A DNA stretch of 64,000 bases from Acinetobacter sp. WCHAc010034 (lineage in GTDB: Bacteria; Pseudomonadota; Gammaproteobacteria; Pseudomonadales; Moraxellaceae), in contig NZ_CP032279.1 in the NCBI RefSeq assembly GCF_001696615.3, positions 186,001 through 250,000 of the forward strand, given 5' to 3'. The notes beneath the pieces are model-generated. The model did not search any database and was not told where the DNA came from. It worked only from the letters and a program-made list of their open reading frames with translations. Position 1 is the stretch's first letter, and each line of letters begins with the position of its first letter. The position numbers were made by a program, and so were the translations under genes. Below are positions 33,965 to 43,006 of this stretch, piece by piece.

Positions 33965-35815
33965 ATGCTGAAGTGGTTTGAAAAACTCGTTGACCCTTAC
34001 CCCGAAAAAGGCCTAAACGAACCTCTTCCCACCCAGTTTTTCCCTTTTGTATGGCAGGCTGCCAGCGGGGTCAAGCGCTACCTGCTCCTTTTGGTCATCT
34101 GCACCGCGGGGGCCGCCAGTTTTGAGGCTTTCCTATACGCGAAAATCGGCGATTTAGTCAACTGGCTGAGCCAAAGCCAGCCCGATACATTCTTGGAAAA
34201 CCATAGCCAAAATCTGACAATTCTGACCTGCATTCTGCTGGCGAATGTTTTCTTTGCCAGCCTGCAGACGGTTGTGAAGCACCAAATGCTCTACAGCAGT
34301 TTTCCCATGCGCCTGCGCTGGCGCTTCCATAATCTGCTACTGCAGCAGAGCCTGGACTTTTTCCATAACGATTTTGCAGGGCGGCTGTCGGCCAAAGTCA
34401 TGCAAACGGCGCTTGCCGTGCGCGAGTTCTGGATTATTCTGGGCGACATGCTGGCCTATGTGCTGATTTATTTTGTCACCGTCAGCCTGGTTTTGGGGGC
34501 CATTTCTCCCATGCTGCTGATTCCGCTGATGCTTTGGCTGTTTCTGTTCATCTGTTCCGCAGCCTACTTTATTCCGCGCCTGAGCAAAGTTTCCAATGAG
34601 CAGGCCGATGCCCGCGCAGTCATGACCGGCCGCGTGACCGATGCCTATACCAACATTCAAACCGTTAAGCTGTTTGCGCATGCAGGCCGTGAAAGCCAGT
34701 ACGCCAAAAGCTCAATGCAGCAGTTTATGGTTACGGTCTTCAAGCAGATGCGCCTGGGCGCCAGATATTCCATCAGCATCAGCCTGCTGAATATTGTGCT
34801 GTATGCTGGCGTAATTGGCACAGCGGTTTATCTGTGGATGCTGGGCCAAGCCGAACTGGGGGTCATTGCCGCGGCGACCGCCATGATTCTGAAGCTCAGC
34901 AGCATTGCGGAATTCATTATGTGGCAAACTTCCGCGCTGTTTGAAAATATCGGCACCATTCAGGACGGCATGAAAACCCTTGGACGCCCAATCAGCATTC
35001 AAGACAAGCCGGATGCGCAGGAATTAAAAGTGCCGCGCGGCGAAATTAAATTTGAAAATGTCAGCTTCGCCTACAGCTCAAAAAATGTGATCGATCAGCT
35101 GAATTTAACCATTAAGCCGGGCGAAAAAATCGGCATCGTCGGCCGTTCCGGTGCAGGAAAATCAACCCTGATTCAGCTGCTGCTACATTTCTATCCTATC
35201 AACCAAGGTCGTATTTTGATTGACGGGCAAAATATAGAAGATGTAACGCAGGACAGCTTAAGGCGGAATATCGCGCTGGTGACGCAGGATACCTCGCTGC
35301 TGCACCGCACTGTGGAAGACAACATCAAGTATGGCCGCCCAGATGCCACCGATGAGGAAATGCATCAGGCGGTGAAAAAAGCTCAGGCGGATGAATTTAT
35401 TCCGCAGCTGGTGGATTTGCGCGGCAAATCCGGCTACGAGGCTTTTGTCGGTGAGCGCGGCGTCAAGCTTTCCGGCGGCCAGCGCCAGCGGGTGGCGATT
35501 GCGCGGGTCTTTCTAAAAGACGCGCCTATTCTAATTTTAGACGAAGCGACCAGCGCGCTGGATTCTGAAGTGGAAGCCGCCATCCAGTCCAGCCTGAACA
35601 GCTTAATGCAGGGCAAAACAGTCATTGCGATAGCGCACCGCCTCTCCACCATTGCGCAGATGGACCGCCTGATTGTGCTGGATCAGGGGCGCATAGCCGA
35701 ACAGGGAACGCATGAAGAACTGGTGGCGCTGGACGGCATTTACGCGCATTTATGGCAGCGCCAGACCGGCGGCTTCTTAATCGAGCAACAGACCAATGAA
35801 CCGGAAGGGAAATAA
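33965..35815 (+). CDS. ABC exporter, fused membrane and ATPase domains
   Basis: A 616-residue half-transporter (MsbA/lipid or multidrug exporter type). Six membrane spans fill residues 30-320. The ATPase has Walker A GRSGAGKST, the Q-loop in LVTQDTSLLHRTV, the signature LSGGQRQR, Walker B PILILDEATSALDSE and the H-loop IAHRLSTIAQ. The ATG at 33965 (MLKWFEKLVDPYP) has GAAGG 8 bases upstream; the longer frame from 33950 would begin with TTG. It is followed after 4 bases by a MaoC-like gene. The cargo cannot be read. Confidence 0.9.
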   Translation: MLKWFEKLVDPYPEKGLNEPLPTQFFPFVWQAASGVKRYLLLLVICTAGAASFEAFLYAKIGDLVNWLSQSQPDTFLENHSQNLTILTCILLANVFFASLQTVVKHQMLYSSFPMRLRWRFHNLLLQQSLDFFHNDFAGRLSAKVMQTALAVREFWIILGDMLAYVLIYFVTVSLVLGAISPMLLIPLMLWLFLFICSAAYFIPRLSKVSNEQADARAVMTGRVTDAYTNIQTVKLFAHAGRESQYAKSSMQQFMVTVFKQMRLGARYSISISLLNIVLYAGVIGTAVYLWMLGQAELGVIAAATAMILKLSSIAEFIMWQTSALFENIGTIQDGMKTLGRPISIQDKPDAQELKVPRGEIKFENVSFAYSSKNVIDQLNLTIKPGEKIGIVGRSGAGKSTLIQLLLHFYPINQGRILIDGQNIEDVTQDSLRRNIALVTQDTSLLHRTVEDNIKYGRPDATDEEMHQAVKKAQADEFIPQLVDLRGKSGYEAFVGERGVKLSGGQRQRVAIARVFLKDAPILILDEATSALDSEVEAAIQSSLNSLMQGKTVIAIAHRLSTIAQMDRLIVLDQGRIAEQGTHEELVALDGIYAHLWQRQTGGFLIEQQTNEPEGK

Positions 35816-35819
35816 AAAT

Positions 35820-36269
35820 ATGCTGTATTTGGAAGATATTAAAGTCGGTGACCGCTTTGTCAGCCGCGAGTATGAAATGAAGCTGGAAGAAATTAAGCAG
35901 TTTGCGCAGGCTTATGATCCGCAGGAGTTTCATTTAGATGAAGATAAGGCCGAAGATCATCCAATCTTCCAGGGCATTGCCGCCAGCGGCTGGCACACTG
36001 CTGCTGTAACCATGCGCTTATGGACGGAATGCTTCCCTATCGCCAAGGGATTGATTGGCTCCGAATCCAGCCTGCGCTGGCCGCGCCCGACACGCCCCGG
36101 CGACAGGTTGCATGTGGAAGTTGAAATTTCCGCCATTACGCCGTCAAAAAGCAAAAATGACCGCGCGATTGTCAGCTATGTAACTCAGGCTTTAAACCAG
36201 CATGGCGATGTGCTGTTCATCTCCACCACAAAAATCATTGTGTTTAAAAAAGAAACCGCAGCTGCCTGA
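35820..36269 (+). CDS. MaoC-like (R)-hydratase family protein
   Basis: A 149-residue hot-dog-fold protein: LEDIKVGDRFVSREYEMKLE, then FAQAYDPQEFHLDEDKAEDH and FQGIAASGWHTAA. The Asp and His of the first motif (YDPQEFH) match the catalytic pair of enoyl-CoA hydratase 2. The second half has LRWPRPTRPGDRLHVEVEI. It probably hydrates an enoyl-CoA. The ribosome site GAAGGGAAA overlaps the end of the preceding exporter gene, so the two are co-transcribed, although their functions have no obvious link. Confidence 0.88.
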   Translation: MLYLEDIKVGDRFVSREYEMKLEEIKQFAQAYDPQEFHLDEDKAEDHPIFQGIAASGWHTAAVTMRLWTECFPIAKGLIGSESSLRWPRPTRPGDRLHVEVEISAITPSKSKNDRAIVSYVTQALNQHGDVLFISTTKIIVFKKETAAA

Positions 36270-36418
36270 AATTCCGGGCGCAAAGCAGCTGAATTTGCTA
36301 AATTCGGCTGCAGGTTGCACAGGCTGAATTGTCCAACAATTTTAATAGCCGAACATTATATTTCGTGCCAATATAGCTTTGAACAAATAAAAAATATAAA
36401 GACTGCAACGGACCGCGC

Positions 36419-37447
36419 ATGAAAACACCTTCTTCACGCCAAGATTTAGGCATTCCTGGCGTTTATGGATTACTGCTTTTAGATGTTGTTTCACGCTGGG
36501 GCTATAACAGCGAAACCCTGTTTGGCCCATTCCGGCTGAACAGCGAGCAGCTGGCAGACCCTGAATACCGCATCCCCACCGCACTTGCCAATGAGCTGGT
36601 GCAGCATGCCCTGCGCTTGACCGGTGAGCCGACCTTAGGCTTTCATCTGGGCACGCAAATGCGCATCTCAATTCACGGCTTCATTGGCTATGCCATTATG
36701 ACTGCCAATGACATTACCGATGCCTTGGTGCTGGCCAACCGCTTCATTCAGCTGCGGATGCCCTTCCTGCAGCTGTTTTTCTCGACATTCGGCAGCAAAG
36801 CCACGGTGCAGCTGCGGACGGATGTCAGCTTGGAGCCTCTGCGCACTGAAATTGCGGTTGCCCTGATTTTCGGCATGATCAGCATGGGCAAAGCGATTAC
36901 CGGCATTGACTATTCCTCCGGCGATATCGATTTCGATTTTCCCAAGCCGGATGGCTTTGAGCGCTTTATGGCGAAATTTCCGCATCATCAGTTCCGCTTT
37001 GATCAGCCGCATCTGCTGCTGAGTTTTGACAAGCAGTATTTAGGCAATAAGCTGGTGCATGCCGACCCAATTGCCAGCCAAATCGCCATTAACCAGTGCG
37101 AAACTGAACTGTCCGCCTTGGGCGAACGCCACCGCTTGGCAATGCGCGTGCGCGACATTCTGACCCATTCGGAACAGCATTATTTAAGCATTGAAGCGGT
37201 TGCGGACCGGCTGCATGTGTCCGACCGCACCCTGAAGCGCCAGCTGGCAGCCGAGGGCACTTCATTTTCAACTTTAGTCGATGAAGTGCGCTACCGCCAT
37301 GCAACTTCCCTGCTTTCGCGCACGGACTTTACGCTGGAACAGATCGCCGATGAGCTGGGCTACAGCGACGTTGCCAATTTCAGCCGGGCATTCAAGCGCT
37401 GGAGCGGACGCAGCCCAAGCAATTGGCGCAAAGATCCGTATCTCTAA
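36419..37447 (+). CDS. AraC-family transcriptional regulator
   Basis: A 342-residue regulator of the AraC type with an N-terminal arabinose-binding-like domain (residues 20-200; LTGEPTLGFHLGTQMRISIH, GFIGYAIMTANDITDAL). The C-terminal double helix-turn-helix is EAVADRLHVSDRTLKRQLAA, then TLEQIADELGYSDVANFSRA and FKRWSGRSPSNWR. This layout is common for regulators of catabolic genes. It is followed by gcvH and preceded by maoC on the same strand, 149 bases away. The target is unknown. Confidence 0.9.
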   Translation: MKTPSSRQDLGIPGVYGLLLLDVVSRWGYNSETLFGPFRLNSEQLADPEYRIPTALANELVQHALRLTGEPTLGFHLGTQMRISIHGFIGYAIMTANDITDALVLANRFIQLRMPFLQLFFSTFGSKATVQLRTDVSLEPLRTEIAVALIFGMISMGKAITGIDYSSGDIDFDFPKPDGFERFMAKFPHHQFRFDQPHLLLSFDKQYLGNKLVHADPIASQIAINQCETELSALGERHRLAMRVRDILTHSEQHYLSIEAVADRLHVSDRTLKRQLAAEGTSFSTLVDEVRYRHATSLLSRTDFTLEQIADELGYSDVANFSRAFKRWSGRSPSNWRKDPYL

Positions 37448-37531
37448 GCGGCTCTGATAGTTCTTTTGTTTTCTGCCAAAAGCATGTATAAACATGCCAA
37501 AAATGATTTTAATAGTTTTAAGGAGTTAGCC

Positions 37532-37906
37532 ATGAATCATCCTTCAGATTTAAAATATGCCAGCACGCACGAATGGGTGCGCATTGAGGGTGATCTTGTC
37601 GTAACCGGCATTTCAGACCATGCGCAGGATGCATTGGGCGATTTAGTTTATGTTGAAGCGCCGGAAGCAGGTTCGCATATTACTGCCGGCCAGCAGGCGG
37701 GTGTTGTTGAGTCGGTAAAAACCGCTTCAGATATCCATGCGCCAGTTTCAGGCACTGTGGTTGAAGTAAATGCAGATTTGGAAGATGATCCGGATTTTGT
37801 CAATGATGCGCCGTATGGCAAAGGCTGGATCTATAAAATTAAGCCGGACAATATGGCGGATGTCGAAAAGCTGCTGTCCAGCGCAGAGTATGAAGCGGGC
37901 CTGTGA
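37532..37906 (+). CDS. gcvH: Glycine cleavage system H protein
   Basis: A 124-residue lipoyl carrier. The start at 37532 is set by TAAGGAG 7 bases upstream and by [17 protein letters not shown], the usual N-terminus. The lipoylated Lys63 lies in [17 protein letters not shown], followed by [20 protein letters not shown]. It shuttles the aminomethyl group from the P to the T protein. No gcvP, gcvT or gcvL lies nearby, so the system is split in this genome. A strong terminator follows. Confidence 0.95.
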   Translation: MNHPSDLKYASTHEWVRIEGDLVVTGISDHAQDALGDLVYVEAPEAGSHITAGQQAGVVESVKTASDIHAPVSGTVVEVNADLEDDPDFVNDAPYGKGWIYKIKPDNMADVEKLLSSAEYEAGL

Positions 37907-37920
37907 TTTCAGCTTGCCGT

Positions 37921-37947
37921 AAAAATCAGCCGAATGGCTGATTTTTT
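37921..37947 (+). terminator. Intrinsic terminator for gcvH
   Basis: AAAAATCAGCC and GGCTGATTTTTT form an 11-bp stem over a 4-base loop, ending in T6, 15 bases after the gcvH stop. Confidence 0.92.
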
Positions 37948-38432
37948 ATGCCTGCAAACTGTGCATTGACCGCCGCAGTGCAAAAAATCAGGCGGCTGGA
38001 AGATAGGCGCCTTGCAATATGCCAGCCCCAAAATTCTTTAAGCCGCCTTTTTAAAGGAAATTCCCTAGAGGCGGACTTGCCAGCCGCTCCCATGCAACTC
38101 TCACAGCTAAAAACTGCAGCCGATTTAACCGGAGATGCATTGCTTTACGAATGCTCTTAGGTATTTCATCAGCTGTTTCAGGCAAATCTTAAGCCCTGAG
38201 AAACAAAATCAAAATAAACATTAAAATAATCAAAATAAGATATTTAACTATATTTTTATCCATATTTAATATTAAGAACACGGTTAAATTATCATATAAA
38301 GCTATACTTTTCATTAAAACCGTCTTACACTCGTGGCCATCCCCATGACGCCTTGACTGTATTTTCAGCGGATAATAATTTTAAAAACGCTTAAGCCAAG
38401 CCGCCTGTCCGACTTTTGTATTCAGGTGAATT
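37948..38432. other. 485-base intergenic region
   Basis: The left half is GC-neutral and open for 70 codons (37948-38160), but without a ribosome site or protein-like composition. The right half (38200-38330) is very AT-rich and probably holds the promoter of the MFS gene. No repeat or RNA gene seen. Confidence 0.45.
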
Positions 38433-39605
38433 ATGAACACTGCTGCTCAACATTTATGGAATAAGCCGTTTATTCTGTGCTTGGCCAATAACCTTTTTCT
38501 GTTTATTTTCTATTTCGCGCAAACTGCCATTCTGCCCATCTACATTGTGAATGACTTGGGCGGCAGCCTGTCGCAGGCGGGCTTAGCCATGACGCTATTC
38601 ATGGCTTCAGCGATTGCGGTGCGCCCATTCAGCGGCTTGATTATTGAAAAGCTGGGCGCAAAAAAAACCCTCTATATTTCAGAAACGCTGTTCTGCCTCT
38701 TCAGCCTGGCCTATGTCATGGCGGATAATCTGACGGCGCTGCTGCTGATCCGCTTCCTGCACGGCATCTGGTTCAGCATCTTAACTACGGTCGCGGTGCC
38801 GATCGCTAACGAATTTATTCCCGCGGCGCGCAAAGGCGAAGGCATGGGCTATTTTCTGATGTCAATCAATTTAGGCATCGTGCTTGGCCCGCTGCTTGGG
38901 CTGAGCCTGATTCAAAGCATGCCTTATACAGCCATCGCGGGCATTCTGGCTGGATTCATTGTGCTTGGCTTTATTTTCTGCCTGCTCATTCCTTTGCCTG
39001 CCGATCAAAAACCTGAGCCGCGCGCTGAAAAGCGCCGCCTTGGCGTGCATGACTTTATTGAATTCAAGGCCCTGCCGGTGGCATTAATGGCCATGATGAT
39101 TTCATTCAGCTATGCCAGCATCATGTCTTTTATTGCAACTTTTGCAGAATCCAAGCATATGCTTGCTTATGCCAGCATGTTTTTTGCGGTATTTGCCCTT
39201 TCCATGATGGTGCTGCGCCCAATAACCGGCAAGCTCTATGACCGCAAAGGGCCGAACGCTGTGGTTTATCCCGCCTTAATCCTATTTGCCATCGGCCTAG
39301 CGGTTTTAGCCCAAATTGAATCTGTGGCCGGCTTGTTATTTGCCGCGGTGTTGATCGGGATGGGATTCGGTTCAGCGCAGCCCTGCCTGCAGACGATTTC
39401 AATTCAGCGCTCGCCGAAAGACCGCATCGGCCATGCCACATCCACCTATTTCACCGGCTATGATCTGGGCATTGCCACCGGCTCTATTGTTATCGGCATG
39501 CTGATTGCGGATGCCGGCTACAGCGCGGCCTACCTGTGCTGCGCTGCGCTCGTGCTGTTCAGCCTGCTGTATTATAAATTTGCAGTGGCGCAAAAGTCTG
39601 CTTAA
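38433..39605 (+). CDS. Major facilitator superfamily transporter
   Basis: A 390-residue protein with about 12 membrane spans. The motif between helices 2 and 3 is visible as RPFSGLIIEKLGAKKTL and its counterpart in the second half as RPITGKLYDRKGPNAVVYP. Helix 5 carries GYFLMSINLGIVLGPLLGLS, an exporter-like motif C. It is probably a small-molecule exporter of the YfcJ/MdtG style. Single gene, substrate unknown. Confidence 0.87.
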   Translation: MNTAAQHLWNKPFILCLANNLFLFIFYFAQTAILPIYIVNDLGGSLSQAGLAMTLFMASAIAVRPFSGLIIEKLGAKKTLYISETLFCLFSLAYVMADNLTALLLIRFLHGIWFSILTTVAVPIANEFIPAARKGEGMGYFLMSINLGIVLGPLLGLSLIQSMPYTAIAGILAGFIVLGFIFCLLIPLPADQKPEPRAEKRRLGVHDFIEFKALPVALMAMMISFSYASIMSFIATFAESKHMLAYASMFFAVFALSMMVLRPITGKLYDRKGPNAVVYPALILFAIGLAVLAQIESVAGLLFAAVLIGMGFGSAQPCLQTISIQRSPKDRIGHATSTYFTGYDLGIATGSIVIGMLIADAGYSAAYLCCAALVLFSLLYYKFAVAQKSA

Positions 39606-39787
39606 CCGGACAATGCCAGCCCATTCAGCAGCCTGCTTTTTTCTTTTTGCGCTATGCATGCAGATTGGATCTGCTACGGAAAAGCCATTCTGAGCTTAGG
39701 CCATAAAAGGCTGAACTGAAAAAGACATGAGTCAATCATGCCTTGCGGATGCTGCTGAACATCCAGCAGCATTCAGAGGTACAGCCC

Positions 39788-40963
39788 TTAAACAGCTTCT
39801 TCTTCAGCCTTCTGCTCCGGCAGCATGCTGAAGTCTGAAGCTGCGCTTTGCAGCAGCGGGTTGGCGCGGCGGCTCTTGAGCTTGATCTGCAGGCGCAGCT
39901 CATTGGCTGAATCCGCGTTGCGCAAGGCTTCTTCATAGGAAATTGCGCCGTCATCATACAGCTCGAACAAGGCCTGATCAAAAGTCTGCATGCCCAGCTC
40001 GCGCGATTTCCCCATAATGGCTTTCAGCTCATGAAAATCGCCTTTTAAAATCAAGTCAGAGATCAGCGGCGTATTCAGCATGATTTCCACCGCCGCGCGC
40101 CGGCCTTTGCCGTCTTCGGTGCGGATCAGGCGCTGTGAAATCACTGCTTTCATATTGGATGATAAATCCATCAGCAGCTGATTGCGGCGCTCTTCCGGGA
40201 AAAAGTTGATGATGCGGTCTAAAGTCTGATTGGCGTTATTGGCATGCAGCGTGCCTAAGCACAAATGGCCGGTTTCGGCGAATGCGATGGCATGCTCCAT
40301 GGTTTCCCTGTCGCGGATCTCGCCAATCAGAATCACGTCCGGCGCCTGACGCAGGGTATTTTTCAAGGCATTGTGCCAGGAATGGCAGTCCACCCCGACT
40401 TCGCGGTGGGTAATCATGGATTTTTTATGCTTATGCACATATTCCACCGGATCTTCCACGGTAATAATATGCCCTGCGGAATGCTCATTGCGGTGGTCAA
40501 TCATGGCCGCCAAAGAGGTGGATTTCCCCGAGCCTGTGCCGCCGACAACCAGCACCAGCCCGCGCTTTTCCATAATCACGCTTTTCAGCGATTCCGGCAG
40601 CTTAAGCTGGACAAAATTCGGAATTTCATTGGTGATGGTGCGGATCACCATGCCGGTATGCAGCTGCTGCTGGAACACATTGACGCGGAAGCGCGAAACA
40701 TTCGGCACGCTGATGGCGAAGTTGCATTCCAGCTCGGTTTCAAATTCCTTGCGCTGCTTTTCATTCATCAGGCTATAGGCGAATAATTTGGTTTTGTCTG
40801 CAGTCAGCGCCTGCTGGCCAAAAGCTTTCATTAGGCCCTGATGCTTGATGCTGGGCGGAAAATCTGCGGTAATGAATAAATCAGAACCGCCGTATTCCAC
40901 GACCTTAGTCAGCATATGGAACATTAAGCGGCGCGCATCTTCCAGCAATTCGGCTGTGTACAT
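39788..40963 (-). CDS. pilU: Type IV pilus retraction ATPase PilU
   Basis: A 391-residue hexameric ATPase of the PilT/PilU family. Walker A is VVGGTGSGKSTSLAAMIDHR; the Asp box and Walker B follow as ITVEDPVEYVHKHKKSMITH and VILIGEIRDRETMEHAI; the His box is GHLCLGTLHANNANQTLDRI. The length, KHQGLMKAFGQQALTADKTK and the extended acidic C-terminus fit PilU rather than PilT (about 345 residues). It assists PilT in pulling back type IV pili for twitching and DNA uptake. No pilT lies directly upstream, where it is often found. Confidence 0.9.
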   Translation of the reverse strand: MYTAELLEDARRLMFHMLTKVVEYGGSDLFITADFPPSIKHQGLMKAFGQQALTADKTKLFAYSLMNEKQRKEFETELECNFAISVPNVSRFRVNVFQQQLHTGMVIRTITNEIPNFVQLKLPESLKSVIMEKRGLVLVVGGTGSGKSTSLAAMIDHRNEHSAGHIITVEDPVEYVHKHKKSMITHREVGVDCHSWHNALKNTLRQAPDVILIGEIRDRETMEHAIAFAETGHLCLGTLHANNANQTLDRIINFFPEERRNQLLMDLSSNMKAVISQRLIRTEDGKGRRAAVEIMLNTPLISDLILKGDFHELKAIMGKSRELGMQTFDQALFELYDDGAISYEEALRNADSANELRLQIKLKSRRANPLLQSAASDFSMLPEQKAEEEAV

Positions 40964-41142
40964 AAAAAATTTTCCCCAAATAAATTCAGCAGCGCAAAAT
41001 CACCGGACAGTTTCAGCTCTTATTTTTGCACTGATTTATTATGAAGAAAATCAAATACTTCCACAAATGTTAATAATTAATTTTTCAATATATTTTTCAC
41101 ATAAAATGTGCTTCAGGTCAAACATCTGCATTATTGTTTGAT

Positions 41143-41172
41143 GCGCTGCCTTTTCAGCTCAAAAGGCAGCGC
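41143..41172. terminator. Hairpin between pilU and aroG
   Basis: GCGCTGCCTTTT and AAAAGGCAGCGC flank a 6-base loop; on the plus strand it is followed by TATTTTTAT. On the minus strand, where the aroG transcript arrives, no T-run follows, so it may block opposing transcription or act as a 3' stabiliser. Confidence 0.55.
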
Positions 41173-41248
41173 TATTTTTATCAGGCGCAGGCTGGATGCA
41201 GCGCAAGCGCCCAACAAAGCGCGGAGCAGGCCTCGCCCAGAACCCCGC

Positions 41249-42304
41249 TTAGGCGCTGCGCTGCAGCGGGCAGGCTTTCAGATTTTCAGCAACTTCCAGC
41301 AGCAGCTGGCAGGTTTTATCCCAGCCTAAGCAGCCGTCAGTCACTGACTGGCCATAAGCCATTGCGCAGGAAATTTTCTGCGCGCCGTCAAGCAGATGGC
41401 TTTCCAGCATCACGCCGCGTACGCTGCTTAAATGGCGCTCATCAACAATGGTGCGCAAAACTTCAGGCTGCAGCATTGGGTTTTTGCTGCTGTTGCCGTG
41501 GCTGCAGTCAATCACCAAAGCCGGCAGTTCGCCTTTCGCTTTGGCTTTCATCTGCTCAATTTCAGCCAGCCGGTAATTTGGCCCGCTGTTTGAGCCGCGC
41601 AAAATCAAATGCGCTTTAGGGTTGCCGCCTGACTCTAAAATGCTTGGCAGGCCCGACTGGCTCATGCCTAAGAACTGATGCGGATGAGAGGCGGACTGAA
41701 TGGCGTCCAAAGCAATTTGAATGGAGCCGTCTGTGCCGTTTTTGAAGCCAATGCTGTACGGCATGTGGCTGGAAATTTCACGGTGAATTTGCGATTCGCT
41801 GGTGCGCGCGCCAATTGCGCCCCAAGCCAGCAGGTCATCGAAGTATGCTGTCGCCATTGGGCTGAGGATTTCCGAAGCAATCGGCAGTCCCATGGCTGCA
41901 ATTTTAAGGTAGAGTTCGCGTGATTTTTCCAAACCCAATTGCATATTGGATGAACCGTCTAAGTTCGGATCATACAGGAAGCCTTTCCAGCCGACCGTGG
42001 TGCGCGGTTTTTCAATATAGGCGCGCATGACCAGAAAAATGTGTTTAGACACTTGCGCCTGCAGCTGCTTTAATTTTTCTGCGTATTCTAAAGCGGATTC
42101 AGTGTCATGGATGGAGCATGGGCCGGTAATCACCAGGAGGCGCTTATCCCTGCCTTCTAAAATATTCTGTATTGTTTGGCGCTGTTCAGCAATTTGCTGC
42201 GCAAGCGGATTGGACAAAGGCAATTGCGCCTTGAGCTGATGTGGCAGGCTTAGAATAGTTTCTTGCGCCGTAGGTTTTTGTAATGCGGTATTTAGAGCGT
42301 TCAT
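41249..42304 (-). CDS. aroG: 3-deoxy-7-phosphoheptulonate (DAHP) synthase, class I
   Basis: About 351 residues from the ATG at 42304 (MNALNTALQKPTAQETILSL), chosen for AAGGAAAGG 4-12 bases upstream; a longer frame reaches 42331. Class I signatures: LLVITGPCSIHDTESALEYA, RAYIEKPRTTVGWKGF, ARTSESQIHREISS, SIGFKNGTDGSIQIALDA and LVIDCSHGNSSKNP. It joins PEP and erythrose 4-phosphate, the first step of the shikimate pathway. Which aromatic amino acid inhibits it cannot be read. The 5' leader contains an attenuator with aromatic-rich peptides, so control by aminoacyl-tRNA supply is likely. The symbol is by family; aroF or aroH is possible. Confidence 0.9.
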   Translation of the reverse strand: MNALNTALQKPTAQETILSLPHQLKAQLPLSNPLAQQIAEQRQTIQNILEGRDKRLLVITGPCSIHDTESALEYAEKLKQLQAQVSKHIFLVMRAYIEKPRTTVGWKGFLYDPNLDGSSNMQLGLEKSRELYLKIAAMGLPIASEILSPMATAYFDDLLAWGAIGARTSESQIHREISSHMPYSIGFKNGTDGSIQIALDAIQSASHPHQFLGMSQSGLPSILESGGNPKAHLILRGSNSGPNYRLAEIEQMKAKAKGELPALVIDCSHGNSSKNPMLQPEVLRTIVDERHLSSVRGVMLESHLLDGAQKISCAMAYGQSVTDGCLGWDKTCQLLLEVAENLKACPLQRSA

Positions 42305-42347
42305 TGGCCTTTCCTTGGGACTGCTGATCATTTCGCAGTCCGAGCTT

Positions 42348-42452
42348 TTATTTGAGCGTTATGGGTCTAATCAATTTCTGGTTAAGTGTTTTAATTTGAC
42401 TAAAGTAAAACCAATATGCGCTGCTAAAATATGAACGGTTAAATGCCATCAT
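42348..42452 (-). CDS. Second aromatic-rich leader ORF before aroG
   Basis: 34 codons with TTTGGAGAA about 8 bases before ATG-ATG. It reads MMAFNRSYFSSAYWFYFSQI and then KTLNQKLIRPITLK. Ten codons in 17 (positions 4 to 17) include four Phe, three Tyr and one Trp. It ends 44 bases before the aroG start, downstream of the attenuator terminator, so it is translated only when transcription reads through. Confidence 0.7.
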   Translation of the reverse strand: MMAFNRSYFSSAYWFYFSQIKTLNQKLIRPITLK

Positions 42453-42489
42453 GACGAATTCTCCAAAAAATTTATAAAAATCAAGACAT

Positions 42490-42520
42490 AAAAAAACCTG
42501 ACCAGGGTTGCCGATCAGGT
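42490..42520 (-). terminator. Attenuator terminator in the aroG leader
   Basis: On the minus strand ACCTGATC pairs with GGTCAGGT and is followed by T7. The bases GGCAACC in its loop side can instead pair with GGTTGCC at 42532-42538, which would break the terminator. That segment in turn can pair with GGGCAA at 42545-42550. This is a three-way ladder as in classical attenuation. Confidence 0.82.
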
Positions 42521-42566
42521 ATCAACTGGTGGGCAACCATTTCTTTGCCCAAACGCGTTCAGGCAA

Positions 42567-42623
42567 TTATCTAAATTGCCAGAAATAATAAGAAGCGTTT
42601 GAGATTAGAGGCTGCTTTAACAT
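42567..42623 (-). CDS. Aromatic leader peptide of aroG
   Basis: 18 codons: MLKQPLISNASYYFWQFR. Codons 12-17 are Tyr-Tyr-Phe-Trp-Gln-Phe, the control run expected where Phe/Tyr/Trp-tRNA supply governs transcription of an aromatic pathway gene. GGCAATT within the Trp-Gln-Phe codons pairs with AATTGCC just after the stop (42562-42568). The peptide lies about 28 bases downstream of a good promoter and about 47 bases before the attenuator stem. The ribosome site is weak (CAAAG). Confidence 0.8.
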   Translation of the reverse strand: MLKQPLISNASYYFWQFR

Positions 42624-42658
42624 CTTTGATATCATCAAAAAGTAAGTATCTGAAAATT

Positions 42659-42687
42659 AAAATACGCTGTATTCAGCGCTTTGACAA
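42659..42687 (-). promoter_or_regulatory. Promoter of the aroG leader
   Basis: TTGTCA and TATTTT with a 17-bp spacer on the minus strand, upstream of the leader peptide. The spacer contains the dyad CGCTG-AATA-CAGCG, which could be an operator. Confidence 0.65.
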
Positions 42688-43006
42688 TAGTTTTTTCAAA
42701 AAAACTGATAAAAAATCCAGCAAATCTATTCATCATTCACATAATGCCTGCGCATAAAAGGTTGATCAAAAAACCGGCTGCATGTAGAATTCATCAAACT
42801 GCTTTTCCTTCCGCATAATTTTAATTAGACCTGAATTAAACCGAGTATCCGCCAATGAAGTAACTGCTATTCAACCATCAAAAAACTGAACACCTTTTCT
42901 CATTTTTTGATGCGCAAAATAGTATGCTTCAGCGCGGAAAAATAAATAGCAAATATTTTTCAAATACTTATACTTTTTTGTGCATCCTGCAGCCGCGAGG
43001 TTCCCT

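Noticed and set aside
37948..38160. 70-codon ORF after gcvH
   Set aside because: It overlaps the gcvH terminator, has no ribosome site, and its composition is not protein-like.
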